DNA of 64,000 bases from positions 62,001 to 126,000 of the forward strand of contig NZ_JAMGBG010000065.1 in the NCBI RefSeq assembly GCF_023516595.1. The letters are read 5' to 3'. A program made the position numbers and the translations under genes. Source of the stretch: Streptomyces neyagawaensis. GTDB lineage: Bacteria; Actinomycetota; Actinomycetes; Streptomycetales; Streptomycetaceae. Positions 43,821 to 52,681 of the stretch are shown piece after piece; position 1 is the first letter of the stretch; each line of letters begins with the position of its first letter. The notes beneath the pieces are model-generated. The model was given only the letters and a program-made list of their open reading frames with translations. It was not told where the DNA came from and did no database searches.

Positions 43821-46514
43821 TCACCGGGTGTCGCCGCTCTCCGTCCCCGGCAGCGCGGCCCGCCCGGCTTCCAGGCGGGCGACCGGCACGCGGAAGGGGG
43901 AGCAGGAGACGTAGTCGAGGCCGGCGGCGTGGAAGAAGTGCACGGACTCCGGGTCGCCGCCGTGCTCGCCACAGACGCCGATCTTCAGGTCGGGGCGCAC
44001 CGCGCGGCCCTCCGCCACGGCGATCTCGACCAGCCGGCCCACGCCCTCACGGTCGATCGTCTCGAACGGGGACACGGTGAAGATGCCCTTGTCGAGGTAG
44101 GCGGAGAAGAACGCCGCCTCGACGTCGTCACGGGAGAAGCCCCAGGTGGTCTGGGTCAGATCGTTGGTGCCGAAGGAGAAGAACCGCGCCTCCTCGGCGA
44201 TCCGGCCCGCGGTGAGCGCGGCCCTCGGCAGCTCGATCATCGTGCCGACCGGGCACGAGAGGGCGATGCCCGAACGGTCGGCGACCTCCGCCAGGACCTG
44301 CTCCACCTCCTCGCGGACGATCCGCAGCTCCTCGACGGTGTCGACGAGGGGCACCATGATCTCCGCCCGCGGGTCGCCGCCCGCCCGCCTCCGTTCCACG
44401 ACCGCCTCGGCGATCGCCCGCACCTGCATCGCGACCAGCCCCGGCGCGACCAGACCGAGGCGTACGCCGCGCAGGCCGAGCATGGGGTTCTCCTCGTGCA
44501 TACGGTTCACCGCGTCCAGCAGCTGCGCGTCGTGCGTGCTGGGCGGGCTGCCCTGCGCCTCGGCGGCCGCCAGACGGACGGCCAGCTCGGTGCGGTCGGG
44601 CAGGAACTCGTGGAGCGGCGGGTCGAGGAGCCGGATGGTCACGGGCAGCCCGTCCATCGCCTCCAGGATGCCGACGAAGTCCTGCCGTTGCAGGGGAAGC
44701 AGCGCGTCCAGCGCCTGCTCGCGCGCGGCGTCGGTCCCGGCGAGGATCATCGCCTCGACCAGCTGTCTGCGGTCGCCGAGGAACATGTGCTCGGTACGGC
44801 ACAGCCCGATGCCCTCGGCACCGAACCGCCGGGCCCGCGCGGCGTCCTCGGGCGTGTCGGCGTTCGCCCGCACCCCGAGCCGCCGTACGCCGTCCGCCTG
44901 CCGCATGGCTCGGGCCACGGCGGCCACCAGCCCCGTCGGCTCCTCGTCCCGTCCGCCGGTCTCGAAGTACCGCATCACCGCGGAGTCGACCAGCGGGGCC
45001 GCCCCCGGATACACGGCGCCCTCGGAGCCGTCGACGGAGATGACGGTGCCCTCCTCGACGGTGGTGCCGCCCACGGTGAAGCGGCGCCCGTGCGGATCCA
45101 CCGTGATCTCCTCCGCGCCGCACACACAGACCTTGCCCATGCCGCGCGCGACGACGGCCGCGTGGCTGGTCTTGCCGCCGCGGCTGGTCAGTACGGCCTG
45201 GGCGGCGACCATGCCCGGCAGGTCGTCGGGGGTCGTCTCCTGCCGTACGAGGACGACCTTCTCCCCGGTGGCCGCCCGCCGTACCGCCTCGGCGGAGTCG
45301 AACACGGCCGCGCCCACGGCGGCGCCGGGCGAGGCCGGGATGCCGTGCGCGAGGGCCTCACCGACGGCCGAGGTGTCGAAGCGGGGGAACATCAGCCGTG
45401 CCAGTCCGCTCCCGCCGACCCGCGTCAGCGCCTCGTCCTCGCTGATCAGCCCCTCCTCGACCAGCTGGCCCGCGATGGCGAACGCCGCCTCCGCCGTCCG
45501 TTTGCCGACCCGGGTCTGGAGCATCCACAGCGTGCCGCGCTCGATGGTGAACTCGATGTCGCACAGATCCCGGTAGTGGGTCTCCAGGGTGCGCATGAGG
45601 TCGCGCAGCCGGGAGAACGACTCCGGGTCGATCCGGCCCAGCTCGTCGAGCGGGACGGTGTTGCGGATGCCGGCGACGACGTCCTCGCCCTGCGCGTTCG
45701 GCAGATAGTCGCCGTACAGGCCGGGCCGGCCGGTGGCCGGGTCGCGGGTGAAGGCGACACCGCTGCCGGAGTCGGCGCCGAGGTTGCCGAACACCATGGT
45801 CTGCACGGTGACGGCCGTGCCCAGGTCGTCGGGGATGTGTTCGCGGCGGCGGTAGATCCGGGCGCGCTCGCCGTTCCAGGACTCGAAGACCGCGAGGACC
45901 GCCCGGCGCAGCTGCTCGGCGGGCGACTGCGGGAAGTACTCACCCGTCCGGTCGCGGATCAGCTCCTTGTACGCCTCGACCAGCTCGGCCAGATCGGCCG
46001 CGTCCAGCCCCAGGTCGTCGGCGGCTCCCCGCCGCTCCTTCAGCCGGGCCATGAGGTCCTCGAACAGCGCGCCGTCGACCCCCATCACCGTACTGCCGAA
46101 CATCTGCACGAGACGGCGGTAGGAGTCCCAGGCGAAGCGCTCGTTCCCGGACACCTTGGCCAGGCCCAGCACGGACTCGTCGTTCAGTCCGACGTCGAGG
46201 ATCGTCTCCATCATGCCTGGCATGGAGAAACGGGCCCCGGAGCGGACGGACAGCAGCAGCGGATCGGCGGGCTCGCCCAGTCGGCGGTCCGCCGCCTCTT
46301 CCAGGGCGGTCAGGTGCTCGGAGATCTCGCGGTCCAGACCGTCCGGCGCGGAGCCGGTGGCCAGGAAGGCCCGGCAGGCCTCGGTGGTGACGGTGAAGCC
46401 GGGCGGCACCGGGAGGCCCATCCGGGTCATCTCCGCCAGATTGGCGCCCTTGCCGCCGAGGAGATCGGCCATCTCCCGGCTGCCCTCGGCGAACTCGTAC
46501 ACGTAACGGACCAT
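43821..46514 (-). CDS. ppdK: pyruvate, phosphate dikinase
   Basis: 897-aa enzyme interconverting pyruvate, ATP and phosphate with PEP, AMP and pyrophosphate. Order: N-terminal ATP-grasp region (FAEGSREMADLLGGKGANLA), central phosphohistidine domain (LTSRGGKTSHAAVVARGMG, catalytic His), and C-terminal PEP/pyruvate TIM barrel (GTNDLTQTTWGFSRDD; IGVCGEHGGDP with the catalytic Cys). ATG 46514 follows AAAGGAG at 9 bases. In the dormancy context it could run toward PEP for gluconeogenesis or save ATP by using pyrophosphate. Confidence 0.95.
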   Translation of the reverse strand: MVRYVYEFAEGSREMADLLGGKGANLAEMTRMGLPVPPGFTVTTEACRAFLATGSAPDGLDREISEHLTALEEAADRRLGEPADPLLLSVRSGARFSMPGMMETILDVGLNDESVLGLAKVSGNERFAWDSYRRLVQMFGSTVMGVDGALFEDLMARLKERRGAADDLGLDAADLAELVEAYKELIRDRTGEYFPQSPAEQLRRAVLAVFESWNGERARIYRRREHIPDDLGTAVTVQTMVFGNLGADSGSGVAFTRDPATGRPGLYGDYLPNAQGEDVVAGIRNTVPLDELGRIDPESFSRLRDLMRTLETHYRDLCDIEFTIERGTLWMLQTRVGKRTAEAAFAIAGQLVEEGLISEDEALTRVGGSGLARLMFPRFDTSAVGEALAHGIPASPGAAVGAAVFDSAEAVRRAATGEKVVLVRQETTPDDLPGMVAAQAVLTSRGGKTSHAAVVARGMGKVCVCGAEEITVDPHGRRFTVGGTTVEEGTVISVDGSEGAVYPGAAPLVDSAVMRYFETGGRDEEPTGLVAAVARAMRQADGVRRLGVRANADTPEDAARARRFGAEGIGLCRTEHMFLGDRRQLVEAMILAGTDAAREQALDALLPLQRQDFVGILEAMDGLPVTIRLLDPPLHEFLPDRTELAVRLAAAEAQGSPPSTHDAQLLDAVNRMHEENPMLGLRGVRLGLVAPGLVAMQVRAIAEAVVERRRAGGDPRAEIMVPLVDTVEELRIVREEVEQVLAEVADRSGIALSCPVGTMIELPRAALTAGRIAEEARFFSFGTNDLTQTTWGFSRDDVEAAFFSAYLDKGIFTVSPFETIDREGVGRLVEIAVAEGRAVRPDLKIGVCGEHGGDPESVHFFHAAGLDYVSCSPFRVPVARLEAGRAALPGTESGDTR

Positions 46515-46561
46515 GGCGTCGCGCTCCTTTGTCCGGCTTCCGGGGGAGGTGTGTGGCGGAG

Positions 46562-47572
46562 TCACATCTCGAAGACGATGCGCGCCTTGACCTGACCGTC
46601 GAGTACCTCGGCGATCGAGTCGTTGACCGTCTCCAGCGGGCGGGTCTCGTAGATCACCTTTGTGCGTCCGGCGGCGTGGAGCCGGAACACCTCGTCCAGA
46701 TCCTGGCGGGTACCCACGATCGAACCGATCACGGACGTGCCGTTGAGGACGGTGTCGAAGATCGGCACCCGGATGGTGCCGCCGGCGGGCAGAGCGACCA
46801 TGACCAGCTTGCCGCCACGCCTGAGACCGCCGTACACCGAGGCGAAGGCGCCCTCGTCGACGGCCAGCGCGATCGCCGCGTGGGCCCCACCGTGCCGCCT
46901 GAGCACCTCCGCCGGGTCCTCCTTGCGGGCGTCGATCAGGATGTCGGCGCCCAGCTCACGGGCGAGGTCGAGCTTGGCGTCGGTGACGTCGATCGCGGCG
47001 ACGGTCGCTCCGGCGATCTTCGCGTACTGCACGGCGAGGTGGCCGAGACCGCCGATCCCGGAGACCGCCACCAGCTGGGTGGGACGCACCTCGGCGACCT
47101 TCAGGGCCTTGTACGTGGTGACGCCGGCGCAGGTCAGCGGGGCCGCGTCGCGCGGGTCGATGCCGTCGGGCACGGGGGCGGCGAAGTCCGCCGAGGCGAG
47201 CATCTTCTCCGCGTAGCCGCCGTCCACGCCGTAGCCGGTGTTCCGCTGCCGCTCGCACAGCGTCTCCCAGCCGGACAGGCAGTGCTCGCACCGCCCGCAG
47301 GCCCAGCCCAGCCAGGGCACCGCCACCCGCTGCCCCACCTCCAGATGGGTCACCCCGTCGCCGAGCGCCTCGACGACACCGACGCCCTCGTGGCCGGGGA
47401 CGAACGGGAGGGTGGGCTTGACCGGCCAGTCGCCGTGCGCGGCGTGGATGTCGGTGTGGCACAGCCCGGACGCCTCCACCCGGATACGGACCTGGCCGGG
47501 GCCGGGCTGCGGATCGGGCCGCTCCTCGATCACCAAGGGCCGGCCGAACGACGTGACCACTGCTGCCTTCAT
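46562..47572 (-). CDS. zinc-dependent alcohol dehydrogenase (AdhP type)
   Basis: 336-aa medium-chain dehydrogenase. Catalytic zinc ligands Cys38 (SGLCHTDIHAAHGDW) and His61-Glu62 (VPGHEGVG); structural zinc Cys92, Cys95, Cys98, Cys106; Rossmann motif VSGIGGLGHLAVQYAK with an acidic residue following (AAIDVTDAK), suggesting NAD. Likely ethanol/acetaldehyde interconversion. First gene of a three-gene unit with ppdK (47-bp gap) and CBS-BON; two or three DevR-type boxes lie upstream. Confidence 0.92.
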   Translation of the reverse strand: MKAAVVTSFGRPLVIEERPDPQPGPGQVRIRVEASGLCHTDIHAAHGDWPVKPTLPFVPGHEGVGVVEALGDGVTHLEVGQRVAVPWLGWACGRCEHCLSGWETLCERQRNTGYGVDGGYAEKMLASADFAAPVPDGIDPRDAAPLTCAGVTTYKALKVAEVRPTQLVAVSGIGGLGHLAVQYAKIAGATVAAIDVTDAKLDLARELGADILIDARKEDPAEVLRRHGGAHAAIALAVDEGAFASVYGGLRRGGKLVMVALPAGGTIRVPIFDTVLNGTSVIGSIVGTRQDLDEVFRLHAAGRTKVIYETRPLETVNDSIAEVLDGQVKARIVFEM

Positions 47573-47663
47573 GGAATGCTCCCGGAACTCTGTCGACGCG
47601 ATGCCGTTCTCAGGCTCGGCCGCGCCCCGGCATGGCGGCAGGTGCTGGACGTCCTCCAGGGTG

Positions 47664-47704
47664 GGGCCGACCGGCCCCCGTAACCCGGTAGGGCCTTCAG
47701 GCCC
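47664..47704. promoter_or_regulatory. two perfect DevR-type boxes before adh-ppdK-CBS
   Basis: 47,664-47,677 GGGCCGACCGGCCC and 47,691-47,704 GGGCCTTCAGGCCC, both perfect 6-2-6 palindromes, 91 and 118 bp upstream of the dehydrogenase start; a third half-site TTCGGCCC follows at 47,711. The DevR-like regulator gene diverges from the same 282-bp region, so the sites could also autoregulate it. Confidence 0.65.
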
Positions 47705-47854
47705 TGGCCCTTCGGCCCGGGATCGCGGAGGATCTCCGGTAGGCAGTGGCCGGACGTCCCTCCCGGGGGAGTCCGGCGCACGATCGAAACAGAGCGATCG
47801 AAGCGGAGCGAACGACGCTCAGCGAACGACGCAGAGTGAACGAGGAGCGAATCG

Positions 47855-48547
47855 ATGGCGGACGGCGACCGGCCCGGCCCCGACAACCCGATCCGGGTCT
47901 TCCTGCTGGACGACCACGAGGTGGTACGGCGCGGAGTGCACGACCTGCTGAACGACGAGCCGGACATCACCGTGGTCGGTGAGGCCGCCAACGTCGAGCA
48001 GGCCCTGGTCCGCGTCCCCGCCCTGCGCCCCCACGTGGCGGTACTGGACGTGCGCCTGCCGGACGGCGACGGGGTGACCGTGTGCCGGGAACTGCGCTCG
48101 AACATGCCGGAGCTGGCCTGTCTGATGCTGACCTCGTTCGACGACGAGGAGGCCCTGCTGGACTCGATCATGGCGGGCGCGTCCGGATACGTGCTGAAGC
48201 AGATCCAGGGCTCCGACCTGGTGTCCGCCGTCCGCACGGTCGCCGCCGGCCAGTCGCTGCTCGACCCCAGCGCCACCGCACGGTTGATGGCGCGGCTGCG
48301 GCAGGGCCAGGAGCCGGAGCCCGAGCCGGACGCCCTGCCGGGCCTGACCGAACGGGAGCGGGAGATCCTGGCGCTGATCGGTGAGGGGCTGACCAACCGC
48401 CAGATCGGTCAGCGGCTCTACCTCGCCGAGAAGACCGTCAAGAACCACATCTCCCGGCTGCTGGCGAAGCTCGGGGTGGAGCGGCGTGTCCAGGCCGCCG
48501 TCATCGCCACCCAGGCCGCGGACCGGCTCAAGCAGGACGGCAGCTGA
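47855..48547 (+). CDS. osdR: DevR/DosR-like (OsdR-type) response regulator
   Basis: 230-aa NarL-family regulator that follows mycobacterial DevR/DosR almost motif by motif: IRVFLLDDHEVVRRGVHDLL, phosphoacceptor Asp65 in VLDVRLPDGDG, GASGYVLKQIQGSDL, and the LuxR-type HTH GLTNRQIGQRLYLAEKTVKN with HISRLLAKLG. ATG 47855 has GAGGAG upstream. In S. coelicolor OsdR is paired with the kinase OsdK; no kinase gene adjoins this copy. The best local candidate to read the 14-bp palindromes of this cluster. Confidence 0.9.
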   Translation: MADGDRPGPDNPIRVFLLDDHEVVRRGVHDLLNDEPDITVVGEAANVEQALVRVPALRPHVAVLDVRLPDGDGVTVCRELRSNMPELACLMLTSFDDEEALLDSIMAGASGYVLKQIQGSDLVSAVRTVAAGQSLLDPSATARLMARLRQGQEPEPEPDALPGLTEREREILALIGEGLTNRQIGQRLYLAEKTVKNHISRLLAKLGVERRVQAAVIATQAADRLKQDGS

Positions 48548-48599
48548 CGTCCGGGGCGAGCCGCGGGGCCGCCCCCGTCGACAGAACCAACCGCACGGC

Positions 48600-49171
48600 C
48601 ACTCCCGGCGTCGACATCGAGCAGACTGGAGTCCTGCCGCGTGGACGTTCTCCTCGCGGTCGTCGACGAAGAGGAAGTCGGCGGGTGTGGCCCGCAGGGC
48701 GACGACGCACTGTTGGAAGGCGGCGGGGTCGGGCTTGGCCGCACCGATCCTCCCGGAGAACGCCATGTGGTCGAGGTCGTGCAGCCAGGGCTGGGCGGCG
48801 AGGAAGGCGTCCGCGTGGTCCGCGGGGATGTTGGACAGCAGGGCGACCCGGGCGCGGTCCCGCGGGGCCCGCACGTAGGTGACCATGCGGTCGTCGACGC
48901 GGGACCAGTTGTCGATGTCGATGAGCCGCAGCTCCTCGATCGTGCCCGCGTCGGCGGGGCGGGACAGCGTGTGCAGCACGTCGGTCCAGTACGCGGACGC
49001 GGTCTGCCGGCCGGCGTCGTAGGGCGGGCGATGGGTTCAGTAGGCCGTGGTGAAGGCGTCGACGGAGGTGCCGCAGCGGGCGGCCATCTTCTCCCGTGCG
49101 CCCGGGCGTTGGTGGCGGGCGATCGCCCCGAAGAGGTCGAACAGCACGATGCGGCGGCGGTCGGTGGACAT
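48600..49171 (-). pseudogene. HAD-family hydrolase gene with an in-frame TGA
   Basis: ATG 49171 opens MSTDRRRIVLFDLFGAIARH (HAD motif I as DLFG) and reads 44 codons to TGA at 49,037-49,039; the same frame then continues with typical HAD sequence YDAGRQTASAYWTDVLHTLS, ALLSNIPADHADAFLAAQPW and AKPDPAAFQQCVVAL, then FVDDREENVHAA. One TGG-to-TGA change (Trp in TAY-W-THRPPYD) would explain it. The 3' end also looks damaged: the frame runs on antisense through osdR without a natural stop, so a second lesion near 48,620 is likely. Confidence 0.7.
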
Positions 49172-49208
49172 GAGGGTCGGTTCCCTCGGGGTGGCGGGGA
49201 AGTTCGGG

Positions 49209-49911
49209 TCAGTGCCGGTGGGGCAGGGCGCGGGCGAGTGAGTCCAGTGCGGCCAGGCGGTCGGGGCCCGCCGGGGCGAGTACGACGCTGGTCGCGCCCG
49301 CGGCGTGGCGGGCGTCGATCGCCGCTCGGGCCTGGGCGGGGGTGCCCACGACGCTCAACGCGCGGACCCGGTCGGCGGGCATCGTCCGGGCGAAGTGCCG
49401 GGCGTCGGGGCTGGCGGCGCGGTGGGCGCGCAGTTCCCCGGCGAAGGGCAGGGGGCGATGTGCGCGGCCCACTCCGGCTCACCCACCGATTCCAGGGCCG
49501 CGCGGACACGGGCCAGGGCGGCCTCCTCGTCGTCCACGGCCGCGCCGTCGTAGACGACGACCTCCGGGGCGTTCCCGGAGGCGGCGGGGCCCAGGTGACG
49601 CAGGGACGCGGTGATGTAGCCGGGGGCGGCGGGCTCGGCCAGGAGGAGCCCGTCGGCGACCTCGCCCGCGACGCGCTGCGACTTGGGGCCGCGCACACCC
49701 GGGATCACCGGGGGCACGATGTCCGGGATCTCGGTGAGGACCACGCCCTCGCAGCGGACGTGCCAGCCGTTCTCGGGACCGGGCTCGCCCGCGATGAGCA
49801 GGCGCAGCGCTCTCGCGTACTCCTTGATCAGAGTCAGGGGACTCCCGGGCCAGGACCCGACCTGGCGCATCCAGTCGGGCATGCCGAGCCCGATGCCCGC
49901 GATGAGTGCAA
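49209..49911 (-). pseudogene. LLM-class (F420-dependent) oxidoreductase remnant
   Basis: Minus-strand coding begins mid-protein (FALIAGIGLGMPDWMRQVGS) and matches the C-terminal two thirds of luciferase-like F420 oxidoreductases (GPKSQRVAGEVADGLLLAEP; SLRHLGPAASGNAPEVV). Near 49,455 the frame shifts by one base: EPEWAAHIAP continues in another frame as LPFAGELRAHRAASPDARHF and runs to the stop at 49,209. The N-terminal FMN/F420-binding part is missing, replaced by an unrelated plus-strand fragment. Confidence 0.7.
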
Positions 49912-50041
49912 ACTCGGCCACACCGCCTACGCCCACGTCGGCCCCGCCACGGTGGTGCACACCCTGGTCACCGACACCACCGCAGCCGCCGACGAGGTCA
50001 CTGCACTTGAAGCCGGGGGAACCGCCGTCCGCGCCGTCTGA
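49903..50041 (+). pseudogene. C-terminal fragment of an unidentified plus-strand protein
   Basis: About 45 residues ending HTLVTDTTAAADEVTALEAG then GTAVRAV and a stop, with coding-like composition and no start codon or ribosome site. It abuts the truncated LLM remnant at about 49,905. The tail resembles ends of VOC-fold proteins, but it is too short to assign. Confidence 0.4.
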
Positions 50042-50128
50042 TGGACCGACGGGGCAACCTGCGGAAGCGATTCACCCTGCCGACGACCGGTCTCGCCCCG
50101 CGCCCGACCACGCGGCACAGAAGCCGGC

Positions 50129-50830
50129 TCAGCGCGCGGCCCGCCCTACCGGGCCCTCCCCACCCGGCTCGGGGCACAGCTCCGCGTACACCGGTGCGCT
50201 CTCGAAGGGGTACTCCACACAGCTCTCGCCCGCGAAGCACTGCGTCGCGTGCCGGCGCATCCGGGGGCCGTACGTCTCGTGGTCGATCAGTTCCGTGTAG
50301 CCGTCGAGTCCGCCCTCGCGGGGGAGCAGACCCGCTGTGTCGGCCAGGTATACGTCGAAGCCCGGGTACATCAGCCCCAGGAACGGCATGTCGTCGAGAT
50401 CGAGGGCGAACACCGGGTACTCACCGTCGTCGTCCGGCTCGGTGACGGCCAGGATCCGTCGTGAGTCCGACCCACCGGGCAGCAGGAAGCACTCCGCGAA
50501 GCGTCCGGACAGCCGGCCGAACAACTCGCCCCAGAAGTCGCCCATCTCGTCCGCCACCAGGTGGTCGAGCGGCCGCGGCGCGAACGCGCCGTCCGGGGTG
50601 AACCACCCATGGCGCGCCAACAGGCTGGTGTCGTACGCCAGCCACGCACGCAGACTCGGTGACAGCGGGCGCCCCGACGGGAACACGGCCCCCGCGAGCA
50701 CGTCCTGCGCCATCGGCCTGGCCTCACCGCCCTCCACCCAGGGCACGTTCACATACGGCAGCAGATACGGCAGCGCGCTCGCTCCCGGATCCCGGCGTAC
50801 GACCTCGATGACCCGCTCGGTCAACGGCAC
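50129..50830 (-). CDS. hypothetical protein, possibly SUKH-like
   Basis: 233-aa acidic protein starting at GTG 50830 with only a weak site. Segments LAYDTSLLARHGWFTPDGAF, LLPGGSDSRRILAVTEPDDD, FALDLDDMPFLGLMYPGFDV and DHETYGPRMRRHATQCFAGE recall SMI1/KNR4 (SUKH) immunity-type folds, but the match is by eye and uncertain. No toxin gene adjoins it. Confidence 0.6.
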   Translation of the reverse strand: MPLTERVIEVVRRDPGASALPYLLPYVNVPWVEGGEARPMAQDVLAGAVFPSGRPLSPSLRAWLAYDTSLLARHGWFTPDGAFAPRPLDHLVADEMGDFWGELFGRLSGRFAECFLLPGGSDSRRILAVTEPDDDGEYPVFALDLDDMPFLGLMYPGFDVYLADTAGLLPREGGLDGYTELIDHETYGPRMRRHATQCFAGESCVEYPFESAPVYAELCPEPGGEGPVGRAAR

Positions 50831-50966
50831 TCCGTGCAGGGACTCACTCTCACCTCTCGTCGACAGAACCTCGGACCGGCGCGACGCCCGCAGTCCGCAG
50901 CCCGCAGCGAGTCAAGCATCAACGACGGGCGCCACGCGTCCGGGGAAGCACATAGGGGGAGTACGT

Positions 50967-50982
50967 ACGACCGGTCGGTCGT
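50967..50982. promoter_or_regulatory. TetR-type palindrome ACGACCG-GT-CGGTCGT
   Basis: Perfect 7-bp arms, 95 bp upstream of the YCII-domain gene, in the 247-bp gap 50,831-51,077. The ACCGGTCGGT core resembles many TetR-family operators, but no TetR gene is in the window. Confidence 0.5.
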
Positions 50983-51077
50983 CAGGACCACGCGCGGCGG
51001 GGTCAGGACAGGGCGCGGCTCCCGTGATCACGAAAGTCGGTTGAGGCGGCGCCCGATGTCGGCGAGGGTCTGTGTTC

Positions 51078-51626
51078 ATGGAGTTCCTCTGTTACCACCG
51101 CGACCGGCCCGGCTCCCTCCCCCTGCGCGAGGAGTTGGGGGAAGCACACTGGTCCTACATGGATCAGTACGCGGAACAGCTGATCGCCCGCGGCCCGACC
51201 TTCGCCGAGGACGGCGAGACCCTCACCGGTAGTGTCCACATCGTCGACCTGCCGAATCCCGCCGCCGCCCGCGCGTTCGCCTTCGACGAACCCAACTACC
51301 AGGCGGGCGCCTACCGTGACGTCCTGCTGCGCCGGTGGCGCAACCTGCTGGGGCGCACCATGTGGGAGTTCCCCGGTGGCCGGACCGGCGGCAACCGGTA
51401 CCTGGTGCTCGGCCTCGGCTCGGGCGCGCCCGCCGACCTCACCGTGCCGCCCGGCCACGACGGGCTGATCGCGTACGGGCCGCTGCTGTCCGACGACGGC
51501 GAGACCTGGCTGGGTACGGCCGTGCTGGTCCGGGCCACCGACCCGGACGCGGCCCGCGCCGTCCTGACCGAGGACCGGTACGCCGCCATCGAGGTCCACG
51601 ACTGGGAGTTCGGCGGACGCCGCTGA
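51078..51626 (+). CDS. YCII-related domain protein (two copies of the fold)
   Basis: 182-aa protein. N-terminal half MEFLCYHRDRPGSLPLREEL ... TFAEDGETLTGSVHIVDLP with DEPNYQAGAYRDVLLRRW is a YCII-type ferredoxin-like domain; the C-terminal half GLIAYGPLLSDDGETWLGTA ... AAIEVHDWEFGGR repeats it. Such domains bind small molecules or act in stress detoxification; substrate unknown. ATG 51078 follows GAGGG at 9 bases; GTG 51072 is in frame. Confidence 0.82.
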   Translation: MEFLCYHRDRPGSLPLREELGEAHWSYMDQYAEQLIARGPTFAEDGETLTGSVHIVDLPNPAAARAFAFDEPNYQAGAYRDVLLRRWRNLLGRTMWEFPGGRTGGNRYLVLGLGSGAPADLTVPPGHDGLIAYGPLLSDDGETWLGTAVLVRATDPDAARAVLTEDRYAAIEVHDWEFGGRR

Positions 51627-51708
51627 ACCGGGGCCCGCCACCCCGCCGACGCCCGCCGGGTCCGCGTCCATCGGGACGGATCCGCCGGGACGGATCCACC
51701 GGGACTGA

Positions 51709-52374
51709 TCAGTCGGGCATGGCCTCGGCGTAGTGGCGGAAGCCGTCCCGCTCGGTGTGCAGGGCGTAGAGGCGTCCGGCCAGGGTGTCGGGGTTGCTGT
51801 GTTCGGAGTCGGGGTGGATGGCGCCGGGGATGATCAGCTGGGCTGCGTGGATGTTCTCCGGGGCGAGCGTGTCGTGGAGCATGCGTGCGTAGGCGCTCTC
51901 GGCGGCGAAGGCGACGGAGGTGCCGGCGCGTTCCGGGTGGGGGCGTACGGCACTGCCTCCGTTGACGAACAGGAGCGTGCCGCGGCCGAGTTCGCGCATG
52001 CCGGGCAGGACGGCGTTCACCGCGGTGACGGGGCCCTTGACGGAGAACGTGAGGGGCGCGTCGAGGTCGTCGGCGGTGGTGTCGAGGACCGGCTTCATGA
52101 AGTCGGCGCGCACAGCGGGGCTGTACTGGAGGATCTCGACGGGGCCGAGGGTGTCGGCGGCGGTCCGCAGGGCCGTGGCCAGCGACGCGGGGTTCAGGGC
52201 GTCGGCGGTGAAACCGCGGGCCCGGACGCCGTCGCGCGCGAGTTCGGCGGCCAGGGCGTCGAGGCGTTCGGCGTCGCGGGCGATCAGAGCGACGGTGTGA
52301 CCGGCGGTGCCGAAGCGGCGGGCGGCGGCCAGTCCGAGGCCGGCACCGGCGCCGATGAGGGCGAAGGTCGTCAT
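51709..52374 (-). CDS. short-chain dehydrogenase/reductase-like protein
   Basis: 221-aa Rossmann protein. The cofactor loop is FALIGAGAGLGLAAARRFG, followed by VALIARDAERLDALAAEL. The usual YxxxK active site is not apparent (SAYARMLHDTLAPENI has a Tyr but no Lys at +4), so it may be a divergent or non-catalytic SDR. ATG 52374 has AGGGA upstream. Confidence 0.82.
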   Translation of the reverse strand: MTTFALIGAGAGLGLAAARRFGTAGHTVALIARDAERLDALAAELARDGVRARGFTADALNPASLATALRTAADTLGPVEILQYSPAVRADFMKPVLDTTADDLDAPLTFSVKGPVTAVNAVLPGMRELGRGTLLFVNGGSAVRPHPERAGTSVAFAAESAYARMLHDTLAPENIHAAQLIIPGAIHPDSEHSNPDTLAGRLYALHTERDGFRHYAEAMPD

Positions 52375-52681
52375 GGTGGGTCCCTGAGAGGTGTGGGTAA
52401 CGGGGCGTGATCCGCGGCACCGAGTGTGACCGATACGCTCGGCCGCTTCCTCGCCGGGCTCCCGTGCGGTGCCCTTGCCGTCGGCCGTGCCCGCTTCGCG
52501 GGGGCCGTGGAAGGTCGTGCGCGGCCCACATGGCCCGGAAGTCGGGACCTGTGGTGACTCAGTCGGCGGCAACGCATCCGACCCGGCACCGGGACCGCCG
52601 ACCCGGTCGGAAAGGGCTGCCACGCGGGGCGGAAGCGCTGACGGAGGCCCCCGGTGTACGTTCCTCTCCGGTGCGCGGCGG
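52375..52681. other. 307-bp intergenic region
   Basis: Holds the promoter side of the SDR gene and the 3' flank of the SufR-like regulator. No credible gene, hairpin or palindrome was seen. Confidence 0.5.

Noticed and set aside
43671..46595. 974-codon plus-strand frame opposite ppdK
   Set aside because: Antisense shadow with His/Gly/Arg-rich composition; ppdK motifs are complete on the minus strand.
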